The notes under the pieces: model-generated
The model's input: the letters and a program-made list of their open reading frames with translations, nothing else
Told to the model about the DNA's origin: nothing
Database searches by the model: none
NCBI GenBank assembly: GCA_020636355.1
Contig: JACJYB010000014.1
Span: 1-64,000, forward strand
Direction of reading: 5' to 3'
DNA from: Lewinellaceae bacterium
GTDB taxonomy: Bacteria > Bacteroidota > Bacteroidia > Chitinophagales > Saprospiraceae
Length of the DNA stretch: 64,000 nucleotides
Program-made: the position numbers and the translations under genes
Shown: positions 53,871 to 63,616 of the stretch, in pieces
Layout: each line of letters begins with the position of its first letter
How positions within the stretch are numbered: position 1 is the first letter of the stretch

Positions 53871-55295
53871 ATGAGAGTAGAACAAATTTATACCGGATGT
53901 CTTGCCCAGGGGGCTTATTACATCGAAAGCGACGGCGAAGCTGCCATCGTGGATCCGCTGCGCGAAACCGAACCATACATCCAGAAAGCCAAGGCTGATG
54001 GAGCGACGATTAAGTACATCTTTGAGACCCATTTTCACGCTGATTTTGTATCGGGCCATCTGGATCTTGCCAAAAAGACCGGCGCTCAGATAGTATACGG
54101 CCCGCAAGCGGATACAGCATATGAAAAGCATACCGCGAAAGATGGAGAGGAGTTTCCATTAGGTAAAGTCCGGATTCGTGTCTTGCACACACCAGGCCAC
54201 ACACCAGAAAGCACCACCTTTCTTCTGCTTGATGAGAACGGTAAAGAATATGCCATTTTTTCCGGCGATACACTCTTTATCGGAGATGTGGGCCGCCCGG
54301 ACCTAGCTCAGAAGAAAGGATCTCTAACCAAGGAAGACCTCGCCGGATGGCTCTACGATAGCCTCCGCCATAAGATCATGACTCTGCCCGATGATGTGAT
54401 CGTTTATCCCGCACATGGTGCCGGCTCGGCTTGCGGCAAAAACATGTCTTCCGAGACCTGGGATACCCTGGGTCATCAGAAAGCAACCAATTATGCCTTG
54501 CGGGCAGATATGACCCGCGAAGAATTCATCAAAGAAGTGACCGATGGTTTGCAACCGCCTCCGCAATATTTTGCGAAGAATGCGAAAATCAATAAATCGG
54601 GATATGAAAGCATCGATGTGGTAATCAAACGCGGCGCCATACCGTTGTCTCCCCGTGCTTTTGAAGTTGCTGCCAACGAGCACGATGCACTGATCCTGGA
54701 TGTCCGCGACAAAGAAGATTTTGTAAAAGGATTTGTTCCGAATTCGGTGTTCATCGGATTGGATGGTTCATTCGCTCCCTGGGTCGGTGCCCTGATACCG
54801 GACTTGCAGCAGCCCATCCTCATTGTAGCGCCGGAAGGCAAAGAAGAAGAAACGGTCCTGCGCCTGGCTCGGGTCGGCTATGACCATGCCATTGGATACC
54901 TGCAGGGAGGTTTTAATGCCTGGAAGGCAGCCGGAAAAGATTTCGATACCATTGATACGGTGGACGTACCTGCCCTCGCCGGCATGGTGCAGTCTGGTGA
55001 AAAACTTCGCATCCTGGATGTTCGTAAACCCGGCGAATGGAGTGCGGAACATGTGGATGGAGCAAGTCATTTCCCGCTTGATTTCATCAACGATCACATG
55101 AGTGAGATCAACCGCGATGATACGTATTATTTGCATTGTCGTTCGGGGTACCGCAGCACCATTGCTGCTTCAATCCTTAAGTCCCGTGGATTTGAAAAGA
55201 TCGTCGATGTCATCGGGACCTTTGAGGACATGATCGACGCAGGAATTCCGACGACAGACTACGTGTGCCCGTCTACACTTAAGAGTGAAGGATAG
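53871..55295 (+). CDS. Metallo-beta-lactamase-fold persulfide dioxygenase fused to two rhodanese domains
   Basis: Predicted 474 residues. MBL domain (about 1-240) with THFHADFVSGH, TPGHTPEST, SGDTLFIGDVGRPDL and YPAHG metal ligands, as in ETHE1/persulfide dioxygenase. The first rhodanese (about 260-360) lacks an active Cys; the second (about 375-470) has Cys423 in YLHCRSGYRS. It would oxidise glutathione- or low-molecular-weight persulfide to sulfite and handle sulfane sulfur. It stands at the head of a sulfur gene cluster and is probably repressed by the divergent ArsR. Confidence 0.9.
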   Translation: MRVEQIYTGCLAQGAYYIESDGEAAIVDPLRETEPYIQKAKADGATIKYIFETHFHADFVSGHLDLAKKTGAQIVYGPQADTAYEKHTAKDGEEFPLGKVRIRVLHTPGHTPESTTFLLLDENGKEYAIFSGDTLFIGDVGRPDLAQKKGSLTKEDLAGWLYDSLRHKIMTLPDDVIVYPAHGAGSACGKNMSSETWDTLGHQKATNYALRADMTREEFIKEVTDGLQPPPQYFAKNAKINKSGYESIDVVIKRGAIPLSPRAFEVAANEHDALILDVRDKEDFVKGFVPNSVFIGLDGSFAPWVGALIPDLQQPILIVAPEGKEEETVLRLARVGYDHAIGYLQGGFNAWKAAGKDFDTIDTVDVPALAGMVQSGEKLRILDVRKPGEWSAEHVDGASHFPLDFINDHMSEINRDDTYYLHCRSGYRSTIAASILKSRGFEKIVDVIGTFEDMIDAGIPTTDYVCPSTLKSEG

Positions 55296-55332
55296 GCTGC
55301 AAATTGTTATTAACCGATATTAAGCATTAACC

Positions 55333-56949
55333 ATGAGATTTGGATTCGTCATCGATAACCGTAAATGCATCGGTTGTCATGCCTGTACCACCGCCTGCAA
55401 AAGTGAACATCAGGTTCCGGTAGGCGTGAACCGCACCTGGGTCAAACAGGTCGAAAAAGGTACGTTTCCCAATACACGGCGGTTGTTTTCCGTCATGCGG
55501 TGTAACCATTGTACCGATGCTCCCTGTGTGGAGATCTGCCCGGTGGAAGCGCTGTTTTTCCGTGAAGATGGGATCGTGGATTTTAACAAGAATCGCTGCA
55601 TCGGATGCAAGTCCTGTATGCAGGCTTGCCCTTATGATGCTTTGTACATCGATCCGGACACCCACACAGCTGCAAAATGCAACTATTGTGCACACCGGGT
55701 AGATGTAGGACTTGAGCCGGCATGTGTCAACGTATGTCCGGAACATGCCATCATCTCCGGAGACATGGACGATCCGGATACAGAGATCGCCCAATTATTA
55801 TCCCGTCAGCAGGTGAAAGTGCGGAAACCGGAAAAGGGGACCGTCCCAAACCTCTTTTACATCGACGCCGATGATGCATCACTCAATCCTTCCCTGACCG
55901 AAAAGTCCAATAGTTATTTCTGGAATTCTCAGGAACGTGGGGTAGGTCATTATGCCAAGCAGGCTGAAAAGATGGCCTTCACGAATCCGGATGTGGTTCA
56001 GGCTGTCATCCAGGCTTCCGGCGTACAGGGTACCACGGTTGAACCTGAAGGCGCGAAATCCATCGACGTCCTGTTGGGAAAACCCCGGCGGATCTACGAC
56101 AGTCCGGACAAAGGTATTTTATGGGGCTGGGAAGTTTCCGCCTATGTTTTCACCAAGGCCATTTCTGCCGGTGCTTTCCTGATTCCCTTCCTGGGATGGG
56201 CATTTGGATTAGCTCGTCCGGACGCCCCGACATTTTTCTGGGCTTTAGGGCTTGGCCTGCTGTTTTTAGGCATGACCGGATTGTTATTGGTCAAGGATCT
56301 CGATCGCCCGGATCGTTTTCTGAATGTCCTTTTCCGGCCACAGTGGAAATCCTGGCTGGTCCGTGGTGGTTATACCATTACGGCATACGGCGGTCTCATT
56401 GTGCTATTAGGGTTGATCAACTGGTTTGGCTGGTTTGGGCTGGAAGCACCGGTGATGTGGTTAACGGCTCTGGTGGGTGTGATGGTTGCCATATACACCG
56501 CCTTCTTGTTTGCACAGGCTAAAGGGCGTGACTTTTGGCAAAGCCCGACGCTCGCTGTGCATATGCTGGTCCACAGTTTTATGGCCGGGTCTGCAGCTTT
56601 TCTGATTCTGAATCTTCTGATTCCACAATCCTGGGATTGGACAGCATTGCTGCAGCGCGTCTTGATGATCGGTATTGGCATCAATTTGTTCACTATGCTC
56701 ATGGAGATGACCATGACGCATCCGACGGTGGACGCCAAGCGCGTGGTGCATATGATCCTGGAAGGACGTTATCGCAATCAATTCTGGGTGGGAACGGTGT
56801 TAATCGGAAATGTGATACCGGTAACCCTGTTGATCTTTGCCCAGGATAACCCACTGCTGTGGGCTTTAGCTGCCGTACTGGTTCTGGTTGGAATTTACGT
56901 GACTGAGAAAATTTGGGTGGAAGCCCCGCAACGTATTCCTTTAAGTTAA
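55333..56949 (+). CDS. Fused Fe-S electron-transfer subunit and NrfD/PsrC membrane subunit
   Basis: Predicted 538 residues, a fusion of two usually separate proteins. The N-terminal part (about 1-180) has four [4Fe-4S] sites, with CIGCHACTTAC, CNHCTDAPCVEIC, CIGCKSCMQAC and CNYCAHRVDVGLEPACVNVC. The C-terminal part (about 250-538) has eight or so membrane helices of the NrfD/PsrC type, carrying electrons to the quinone pool. It is 37 bases downstream of the MBL-rhodanese gene and 19 bases before the molybdopterin subunit, so all are one operon. Equivalent to SoeB plus SoeC or PsrB plus PsrC. Confidence 0.9.
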   Translation: MRFGFVIDNRKCIGCHACTTACKSEHQVPVGVNRTWVKQVEKGTFPNTRRLFSVMRCNHCTDAPCVEICPVEALFFREDGIVDFNKNRCIGCKSCMQACPYDALYIDPDTHTAAKCNYCAHRVDVGLEPACVNVCPEHAIISGDMDDPDTEIAQLLSRQQVKVRKPEKGTVPNLFYIDADDASLNPSLTEKSNSYFWNSQERGVGHYAKQAEKMAFTNPDVVQAVIQASGVQGTTVEPEGAKSIDVLLGKPRRIYDSPDKGILWGWEVSAYVFTKAISAGAFLIPFLGWAFGLARPDAPTFFWALGLGLLFLGMTGLLLVKDLDRPDRFLNVLFRPQWKSWLVRGGYTITAYGGLIVLLGLINWFGWFGLEAPVMWLTALVGVMVAIYTAFLFAQAKGRDFWQSPTLAVHMLVHSFMAGSAAFLILNLLIPQSWDWTALLQRVLMIGIGINLFTMLMEMTMTHPTVDAKRVVHMILEGRYRNQFWVGTVLIGNVIPVTLLIFAQDNPLLWALAAVLVLVGIYVTEKIWVEAPQRIPLS

Positions 56950-56968
56950 TTGTGAAATAAGAAATCTT

Positions 56969-59836
56969 ATGGGTCATCATAAAGCATCCGTGATCGAACG
57001 CATCGCCGAAAAAATCGGCTTGATTCCAGATTTGCATCAGGAAGAAGAAGCACCGTTAAACCGGCTTACTGAACCTGGCGACCTGACCAAGTTTCCTCCG
57101 CCGGAGCAATGGGACGATTGGGTTGAGTACGAAGCAACGGCCTGGCCTAAGAAGGAGAAAAAGCATTATTCCATAGTGCCTACCACCTGCTTCAATTGTG
57201 AAAGCGCCTGCGGATTAACCGCTTATATAGATAAGGAAAAAGGAGAAATTCGTAAGCTCGAAGGCAATCCGTACCATCCGGGCAGCCGCGGACGCAATTG
57301 TGCCAAAGGTCCGGCAACCATCAATCAGATCACCGACCCTGACCGTATCCTCTATCCGATGAAGCGTACCGGCGCCCGGGGTGAAGGAAAATGGGAGCGG
57401 GTGACCTGGGATGCAGCATTGGATGATATTGCTGCACGCATCCGCAAAGCAATCCAGGAAAAGCGCAATAATGAGGTGGTATATCATGTGGGACGCCCCG
57501 GGCACGAAGGTTACATGGACCGTATTCTGAAATCCTGGGGGGTAGACGGACATAATAGCCATACGAATATCTGTTCTTCCGGAGCACGCTTTGGCTACAA
57601 CATCTGGTATGGTTACGATCGTCCTTCCCCGGATCACTCCGAAGCAAAATTTATCTTATTGATATCGGCCCACCTGGAAAGTGGTCACTATTTCAATCCC
57701 CATGCCCAACGGATCATTGAAGGCAAAATGAAAGGGGCCAAACTGGCAACCATGGATCCCCGCCTTTCCAATACGGCAAGTATGAGCGATTACTGGCTTC
57801 CTACTTACCCGGGGTCTGAGGCAGCGGTACTTCTTGCAATGGCAAAAGTCATTTTGGATGAAGGCCTTTACAACCGGCCGTTTTTGGAGAATTGGACGAA
57901 CTGGCAGGAGTTTCTGGAAAATATGCATCCGGACATACCGGTGACCTTCGATAATTACATCTTGAAGATGCGTGAAGCTTATGCGGAATTCACGCCGGAA
58001 TATGCAGCCAAAGAAAGTGGGGCAAACCCTGAAATGATTGTCGAAGTAGCCCGGCAAATCGGCGCCGCCGGCGAGCGTTTTGCTACGCATAACTGGCGGA
58101 GTGCAGCGAGTGGTAATCTTGGCGGCTGGGCAGTATCCCGCTGTCTGCACTTTCTGGTTGTCCTGATGGGAGCCGTGGGTGCGAAGGGTGGGACTTCACC
58201 GAACAGCTGGAATAAATTTAAACCGACATTTTTCGATAACCCTCCCGGACCAAAGTTCTGGAATGAATTGCATTTCCCGGATGAATATCCGCTGGCTTTC
58301 TTTGAGATGAGCTTTTTATTGCCTCATTTCCTGAAGGAAAAACGCGGCAGGATGGAGGTGTATTTTACGAGGGTATTTAATCCGGTATGGACTTATCCCG
58401 ATGGATTTTCGTGGATTGAAGCCTTGTCGGATGAATCGATGGTCGGGTTGCATTGCGCGTTGACGCCTACCTGGAATGAAACCGCTTTCTTCGCAGATTA
58501 CGTATTGCCTATGGGGCATTCGGCGGAGCGACACGATATCAACAGCTATGCAACACATTCGGGAACCTGGATCGCTTTCCGGCAACCCGTTTTACGGGAA
58601 TTCGCGCGCAAACAGGGTAAGGAGTTTACATTCACCTACGAGGTGAATCCGGGAGAAGTCTGGGAAGAAGACGAATTCTGGATCGAGTTAAGCTGGCGCA
58701 TCGATCCGGATGGCGAGCTTGGAATCCGGAAACATTTTATCAGTCCATATCGCCCCGGGGAAAAGATAAACATCGATGAGTATTACCAATTCATCTTTGA
58801 ACATACCAAAGGCTTGCCGGAAGCTGCAGCCAAGGAAGGTCTTACCGCGTTGGAATACATGCGGAAGTATGGAGCTTATGAAGTTGAAAAACACGGCTAT
58901 AAAAAACATGAAAAACTACTGAGCGACGCCGACCTCAAGGACAGCACCGTCGATCCAAAATCACAGATCATCCGGAAGGATGGAAAGGATATAGGCGTCA
59001 TGATTCAGGGGGTTGCTCATGTCGGCTTCCCCACTCCTTCCCGTAAAAATGAATTTTATTCGCAAACAATGGTTGACTGGAAATGGCCCGAGTATGCGAT
59101 TCCAGCCTATGTGAAAAGCCATATCCATCCGGAAAGTTTGCAAAAGGAGAAGGGAGAGTATGTTTTGGTACCTACGTTCCGCCTGCCTACGCTGATCCAC
59201 TCCCGCAGCGGTAATGCCAAATGGCTAACGGAAATTTCCAATCGTAACCCGATCTGGATGCATCCGCAGATAGCCAATCGCTTTGGATTTAAAACCGGTG
59301 ACCTGGTGAAAGTGAATACAGACATCGGCTATTTTATAGACAAAGTATGGGTCACGGAAGGAATGGCACCGGATGTAGTCGCTTGCTCGCACCACCTGGG
59401 GCGTTGGCGGCGTCCGCAGGATAAAGTTGGCAATCGCTGGGCAACCAATACAGTGCAGATTAGCAATGACGGGAAGGGTGGCTGGAAGATGTCTACTCTT
59501 TCCGGAATTCGACCTTTTGAAAGTACCGATAAAGATAGCAAGCGCATCTTCTGGAGCGACGGAGGGGTACATCAGAACATCACACATGCGGTTCATCCGG
59601 ACCCCATCTCCGGAATGCATTGCTGGCATCAGCGTGTCCGGATTGAGGTGCCTCAACCCAACGATAAGTATGGTGATATATTTGTGGACACCAAACGGTC
59701 CTTTGAGAATTACCGCGAGTGGCTGAATATGACCCGTCCGGCCCCTGGCCCGGATGGCTTGCGTCGCCCCTTGTGGTTCAACCGACCGCTGCGTCCTCAG
59801 ACAGAATTGTATTACCTCGATAAAAAGGAAGAATAG
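56969..59836 (+). CDS. Molybdopterin oxidoreductase (sulfite dehydrogenase SoeA- or PsrA-like)
   Basis: Predicted 955 residues. The N-terminal [4Fe-4S] site is CFNCESACG with a fourth Cys in GRNCAKG (about 73-111), followed by the bis-MGD-binding domains of the DMSO reductase superfamily. A Cys in NICSSGAR is at the usual Mo-ligand position. Motifs MSDYWLPTYPGSEAAVLLA and WRSAASGNLGGWA are typical. No Tat signal is visible at the N terminus, which fits the cytoplasmic SoeA type and not the exported PsrA type. Together with the sulfur genes around it, sulfite oxidation is the favoured role; polysulfide or tetrathionate reduction is the alternative. Confidence 0.85.
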   Translation: MGHHKASVIERIAEKIGLIPDLHQEEEAPLNRLTEPGDLTKFPPPEQWDDWVEYEATAWPKKEKKHYSIVPTTCFNCESACGLTAYIDKEKGEIRKLEGNPYHPGSRGRNCAKGPATINQITDPDRILYPMKRTGARGEGKWERVTWDAALDDIAARIRKAIQEKRNNEVVYHVGRPGHEGYMDRILKSWGVDGHNSHTNICSSGARFGYNIWYGYDRPSPDHSEAKFILLISAHLESGHYFNPHAQRIIEGKMKGAKLATMDPRLSNTASMSDYWLPTYPGSEAAVLLAMAKVILDEGLYNRPFLENWTNWQEFLENMHPDIPVTFDNYILKMREAYAEFTPEYAAKESGANPEMIVEVARQIGAAGERFATHNWRSAASGNLGGWAVSRCLHFLVVLMGAVGAKGGTSPNSWNKFKPTFFDNPPGPKFWNELHFPDEYPLAFFEMSFLLPHFLKEKRGRMEVYFTRVFNPVWTYPDGFSWIEALSDESMVGLHCALTPTWNETAFFADYVLPMGHSAERHDINSYATHSGTWIAFRQPVLREFARKQGKEFTFTYEVNPGEVWEEDEFWIELSWRIDPDGELGIRKHFISPYRPGEKINIDEYYQFIFEHTKGLPEAAAKEGLTALEYMRKYGAYEVEKHGYKKHEKLLSDADLKDSTVDPKSQIIRKDGKDIGVMIQGVAHVGFPTPSRKNEFYSQTMVDWKWPEYAIPAYVKSHIHPESLQKEKGEYVLVPTFRLPTLIHSRSGNAKWLTEISNRNPIWMHPQIANRFGFKTGDLVKVNTDIGYFIDKVWVTEGMAPDVVACSHHLGRWRRPQDKVGNRWATNTVQISNDGKGGWKMSTLSGIRPFESTDKDSKRIFWSDGGVHQNITHAVHPDPISGMHCWHQRVRIEVPQPNDKYGDIFVDTKRSFENYREWLNMTRPAPGPDGLRRPLWFNRPLRPQTELYYLDKKEE

Positions 59837-59914
59837 CGCGATCTTGTCTTCAGAAGCTGAAAAAGCAGGCCCGGCCTCGCCGCATGCCCTATTGATTTGG
59901 TATCTTTCCGATTC

Positions 59915-61675
59915 ATGGCGTTGAAAAAGTGGTTACCGGTTCTGGAGTGGTTGCCTCAATACCAGAAAGGATGGTTCAGGCACGATCTGGTTGCCGGCCT
60001 CACCGTAGGTGTGATGCTGGTACCTCAGGGCATGGCCTATGCCCTCCTGGCAGGTATGCCCCCTATATATGGGTTGTATGCCAGTTTGATACCGTTATTA
60101 CTCTACGCAATTTTCGGTACCTCAAGACAAATTTCGATTGGCCCGGTCGCTGTGGATGCATTTCTGGTGCTGGCTGGACTCAGTCTTATAGCAGAGCCGC
60201 AATCGCCGGAATACATTTCACTCGTTATTCTGACCGGTTTGGCTGTCGGCGTTTTGCAATTGATCCTTAGTTTGCTCAGGCTAGGATTTCTGGTCAATTT
60301 TTTGTCGCACCCGGTAGTTTCCGGGTTTACCTCAGCCGCAGCCGTGATCATCGCTGTCAGTCAATTAAAATATTTGCTGGGCATCAGGATACCGAGATTT
60401 AATCATGTTTATCAGACATTTTATTATGCGTTGACCCACTTGTCTGAAACCCACTGGATCACGCTGGTCATGAGTATCGCCGGCATCGCACTTATCCTCT
60501 TGTTAAAAAAGTTGAATAAGAATATTCCGGGCGCACTGATAGCGGTCATTCTGGGTATTTTGATCACATGGATCTGGCGGCTGGATCAGCATGGACTCGA
60601 TACCGTCGGTGTGGTGCCCAGAGGTTTGCCTCATTTTGAAATTCCGGACATGTCCTGGCAACGCCTGGTTCAGATCTTCCCAACCGTACTGGCCGTTTCC
60701 ATCATCGGGATTGTGGAGTCAGTCGGTATTGCCAAGAGTTTGGAATCCAAGCACCGGAGTTATGTGGTCGTTCCTAACCAGGAATTGCTGGCTCTGGGAG
60801 TCTCCAAAATTGGCGGCGCGTTCTTCCAGTCACTGGTTACCTCGGGAAGTTTTACCCGCTCGGCCGTCAATAACGACAGCGGAGCAAAGACGCAGCTCTC
60901 ATCAGTAATCACCATGCTGGTGATTGTGTTTACCCTGATCTTCATGACCGGGCTTTTTTATTACTTACCCAATGCGATCCTGGCAGCCATTATTATGCTG
61001 GCGACCAAAAGCCTTTTTGATTATCAGGGAGCGATCCGGTTATGGCATGTCCACCGGCATGATTTTTACATGATGATCCTTACTTTCCTGGTAACCTTGT
61101 TATTTGGAATTGAAGAGGGGGTATTGGCCGGCGTATTGCTTTCCATTGCCATGGTCATCTACCGCAGCTCGCTGCCGCATATGGCGATCCTGGGCCGGTT
61201 GCCGGAATCGACCCATTATCGCAATGTAACCCGGTTTCCGGAAGCCCTGCAGGAAAACGGGGTGGTCATCATCCGTTTTGATGCACCCTTGTATTTTGGG
61301 AACTCTACTTATTTTAAGGATACGATTCGACAAATCATCCTGCAGCAAAAAGAGCCGGTCAAAGCGCTTGTATTGGATGCAAGCAGCATCAGTGATCTGG
61401 ACACCAGCGGATTGGAAGCATTGGAGTCTGTCATTAATCAGATGCATGCGAATCAGGTCGACTTTATGTTGGCCGGAGTAATTGGTCCGGTCCGTGATAT
61501 TTTATATAAAGCAGGACTGCGGGAGCTGATCGGGAAAGACAATTTGTTCCTGCATGTCCAGCAAGCGATTGATGATTACCACAACCGGATGGATGAACGA
61601 TCGGAACGACTGCAAGCCAAAGCACTGCAGACAAATGTTCGTGCCAGGAAGAGTGATCCCACCAAGGACCAGTGA
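59915..61675 (+). CDS. SulP-family anion (sulfate) transporter with a STAS domain
   Basis: Predicted 586 residues from the ATG at 59915 (MALKKWLPVLEW). The SulP signature PQGMAYALLAGMPPIYGLYAS lies in the second helix, and a STAS domain (about 445-560) ends the protein with ALVLDASSISDLDTSGLEAL. About 10-12 membrane helices. Carries sulfate or another anion across the inner membrane, probably exporting or importing sulfate next to the sulfite-oxidising enzyme; direction is not shown by sequence. Confidence 0.9.
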   Translation: MALKKWLPVLEWLPQYQKGWFRHDLVAGLTVGVMLVPQGMAYALLAGMPPIYGLYASLIPLLLYAIFGTSRQISIGPVAVDAFLVLAGLSLIAEPQSPEYISLVILTGLAVGVLQLILSLLRLGFLVNFLSHPVVSGFTSAAAVIIAVSQLKYLLGIRIPRFNHVYQTFYYALTHLSETHWITLVMSIAGIALILLLKKLNKNIPGALIAVILGILITWIWRLDQHGLDTVGVVPRGLPHFEIPDMSWQRLVQIFPTVLAVSIIGIVESVGIAKSLESKHRSYVVVPNQELLALGVSKIGGAFFQSLVTSGSFTRSAVNNDSGAKTQLSSVITMLVIVFTLIFMTGLFYYLPNAILAAIIMLATKSLFDYQGAIRLWHVHRHDFYMMILTFLVTLLFGIEEGVLAGVLLSIAMVIYRSSLPHMAILGRLPESTHYRNVTRFPEALQENGVVIIRFDAPLYFGNSTYFKDTIRQIILQQKEPVKALVLDASSISDLDTSGLEALESVINQMHANQVDFMLAGVIGPVRDILYKAGLRELIGKDNLFLHVQQAIDDYHNRMDERSERLQAKALQTNVRARKSDPTKDQ

Positions 61676-61735
61676 ACTTATTACCCCAACGTTGCGAGAT
61701 ATGTTGTAACTTTAATTTTCAACCCTTTCTAGTGC

Positions 61736-62134
61736 ATGGAGGATAAATCATGTAAGACGTCTCGCTGGCGCTTCCTCAAAGCTCAATTAAACAATCTTTT
61801 GCCGGAAGATTTCTGGCAGGCTATCCTTCGTGCGCCATCTTCTGTCATTATTGATGTACGTACCCCTGCGGAATTTGCGGCAGGTCATCTGCCGGATGCG
61901 ATCAATATCAATTACTTCGGAGAATCATTTTGGGAAGATATCTGTTCCTTACCTCCTGATGCGGAGTATTTTATCTACTGCCGGAGTGGCCGGAGAAGCA
62001 TTCGAACTGCCACGTTAATGCGCAATGGAGGCTTTGATAACAGCCGGGTGTTTAATATGGAAGGAGGATGGAACGAGTGGAAAAACCTTAAACTTCCGGT
62101 CACCACCGTTGAAAATCAGTTGCCTTCATCCTGA
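61736..62134 (+). CDS. Single-domain rhodanese
   Basis: Predicted 132 residues, no signal peptide. The CDC25-like fold opens with IIDVRTPAEFAAGHLPDAININ, and the active Cys is in FIYCRSGRRSIRTA. It would transfer sulfane sulfur, matching the rhodanese domains in the MBL protein. Starts about 60 bases after the SulP gene. Confidence 0.88.
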   Translation: MEDKSCKTSRWRFLKAQLNNLLPEDFWQAILRAPSSVIIDVRTPAEFAAGHLPDAININYFGESFWEDICSLPPDAEYFIYCRSGRRSIRTATLMRNGGFDNSRVFNMEGGWNEWKNLKLPVTTVENQLPSS

Positions 62135-62262
62135 TCAATTCCGCTCCAGTCAAAGCCTGTTTTGCATTTTTTTAAGACTCCTTCAAGAACGGTTTGGGAT
62201 TAGTATTGTTACCTCTTAAAGGCGACTTTTTAATTGAATCAGCATAAATTAATCGTTAAATT

Positions 62263-62742
62263 ATGAAAACCATTCAGATAAACCGAATCGGTCTCGAAGA
62301 GGAAAAAGCGGAAGCGCTCGCAAGAGGATTGAATGATTTATTAGCAAATTACCAGGTGTTCTATCTAAACACAAGAGGCTACCACTGGAACATCAAGGGC
62401 GAAAAATTCTTTGAATTGCACCTGAAGTTTGAAGAGCTATATACCGATCTTCTGGTCAAGATTGATGAAATCGCAGAACGGGTGTTGACGCTGGGAGAGA
62501 CACCGGATCATACTTTTTCCGATTACCTGGAGAAGTCCGAAGTTGCCGTGCATCATAACGTTACGGAAGGACGCAAAGCCATGGCCCAAATTCTGGACGC
62601 TTTTAAGATCATCATCAGTAAACAACGGGTATTGCTTAATGATGCTGCAGAAGCAGAAGATGAAGGAACCAATGCATTGATGAGTGATTACATCCGCGAA
62701 CAAGAAAAACTGGTCTGGATGTTTGCAGCCTATTTGGGCTAA
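62263..62742 (+). CDS. dps: Dps-family ferritin-like protein
   Basis: Predicted 159 residues, a four-helix ferritin-like Dps. Ferroxidase-site residues are in YHWNIKGEKFFELHLKFEELY and KIDEIAERVLTLG. Forms a 12-mer that stores iron and protects DNA against peroxide. In this setting it may protect during sulfur or oxygen stress. It lies between the rhodanese and the YeeE genes but its own upstream region (62135-62262) is open, so cotranscription is uncertain. Confidence 0.9.
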   Translation: MKTIQINRIGLEEEKAEALARGLNDLLANYQVFYLNTRGYHWNIKGEKFFELHLKFEELYTDLLVKIDEIAERVLTLGETPDHTFSDYLEKSEVAVHHNVTEGRKAMAQILDAFKIIISKQRVLLNDAAEAEDEGTNALMSDYIREQEKLVWMFAAYLG

Positions 62743-62780
62743 TTAAAGCTCTTGACAAGCTTTTGTGGGAAATGTAATGC

Positions 62781-62800
62781 TATGTGATAAAAATCACATA
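62781..62800. promoter_or_regulatory. CRP/FNR-type operator palindrome
   Basis: TATGTGAT-AAAA-ATCACATA is a perfect 8-4-8 palindrome and contains TGTGA-N6-TCACA, the classic CRP-family site. Located about 40 bases after the Dps stop and 237 bases upstream (centre to start) of the YeeE gene at 63028. No CRP/FNR gene is in the window. Confidence 0.7.
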
Positions 62801-63027
62801 AGCAGAAGGGTTTATTCATTATATTCAATACATCGCTGGATAGTCCTGGAGATTAGATGGATTAGTTTGTCATTCGGAGGCATGTAGGAGCAGATTAAAG
62901 AAATTGTAATCAACACATCACATTCCTTCCAACGGAGCGGTCATCTGTGACCCTGAATAAATTATTCGGTGATGACAACACGGTTTCGTGTTGGGTTTAT
63001 TCAGTTACGTATTTAATCGTTAACCTT

Positions 63028-63585
63028 ATGATCGAATTTATCAGTCAACCCTGGCATTGGGCCGTGGGCGGCGTTTTTTTAGCCCTGGTCAGTTTTCTGC
63101 TGACGTGGTTAGGACGGATGTTTGGAATCTCCTCGATCTTTCGAAACATTTGTGCTATGGTAGGCGCGGGGGATCGTTTCTCGTACTTTAAAGTCAACTT
63201 GAAAGAAGAACGTTGGCGTCTCTTATTTGTGTTTGGGATAATCGTAGGTGGCTACATCGCTGCCCATTATCTGGCTAGTCCGGAGCCGGTCGCCATATCA
63301 CCCAAGACAGTTGCTCACCTCCAGGAATGGAATATAGATGCACGTGAAGGTGATGGCTTTCTGCCGGTGTCGATCTTTAATTTTTCCAACCCATACGGTA
63401 TCCTTCTGGCAGTACTAGGTGGGTTTTTGGTAGGATTTGGTACCAGGTATGCCGATGGTTGTACTTCCGGTCATGCGATGACCGGGCTATCCCACCTGCA
63501 AGTACAATCCTTCATTGCAGTGATCGGTTTTTTCATCGGTGGCTTGATCATGACCTGGATACTCCTTCCAATATTGATCGGTTAA
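63028..63585 (+). CDS. YeeE/YedE-family sulfur transporter, first half
   Basis: Predicted 185 residues from the ATG at 63028 (MIEFISQPWHW), in preference to an upstream GTG at 62947 that adds a poor leader. About five membrane helices with the conserved Cys region RYADGCTSGHAMTGLS. YeeE/YedE proteins import thiosulfate-like sulfur compounds. Most YeeE are one longer chain; here and in many Bacteroidota the domain is split over two adjacent genes. Confidence 0.85.
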   Translation: MIEFISQPWHWAVGGVFLALVSFLLTWLGRMFGISSIFRNICAMVGAGDRFSYFKVNLKEERWRLLFVFGIIVGGYIAAHYLASPEPVAISPKTVAHLQEWNIDAREGDGFLPVSIFNFSNPYGILLAVLGGFLVGFGTRYADGCTSGHAMTGLSHLQVQSFIAVIGFFIGGLIMTWILLPILIG

Positions 63586-63616
63586 TCCATTTTCTGGCGT
63601 CTAAAAATTTAAGCAT

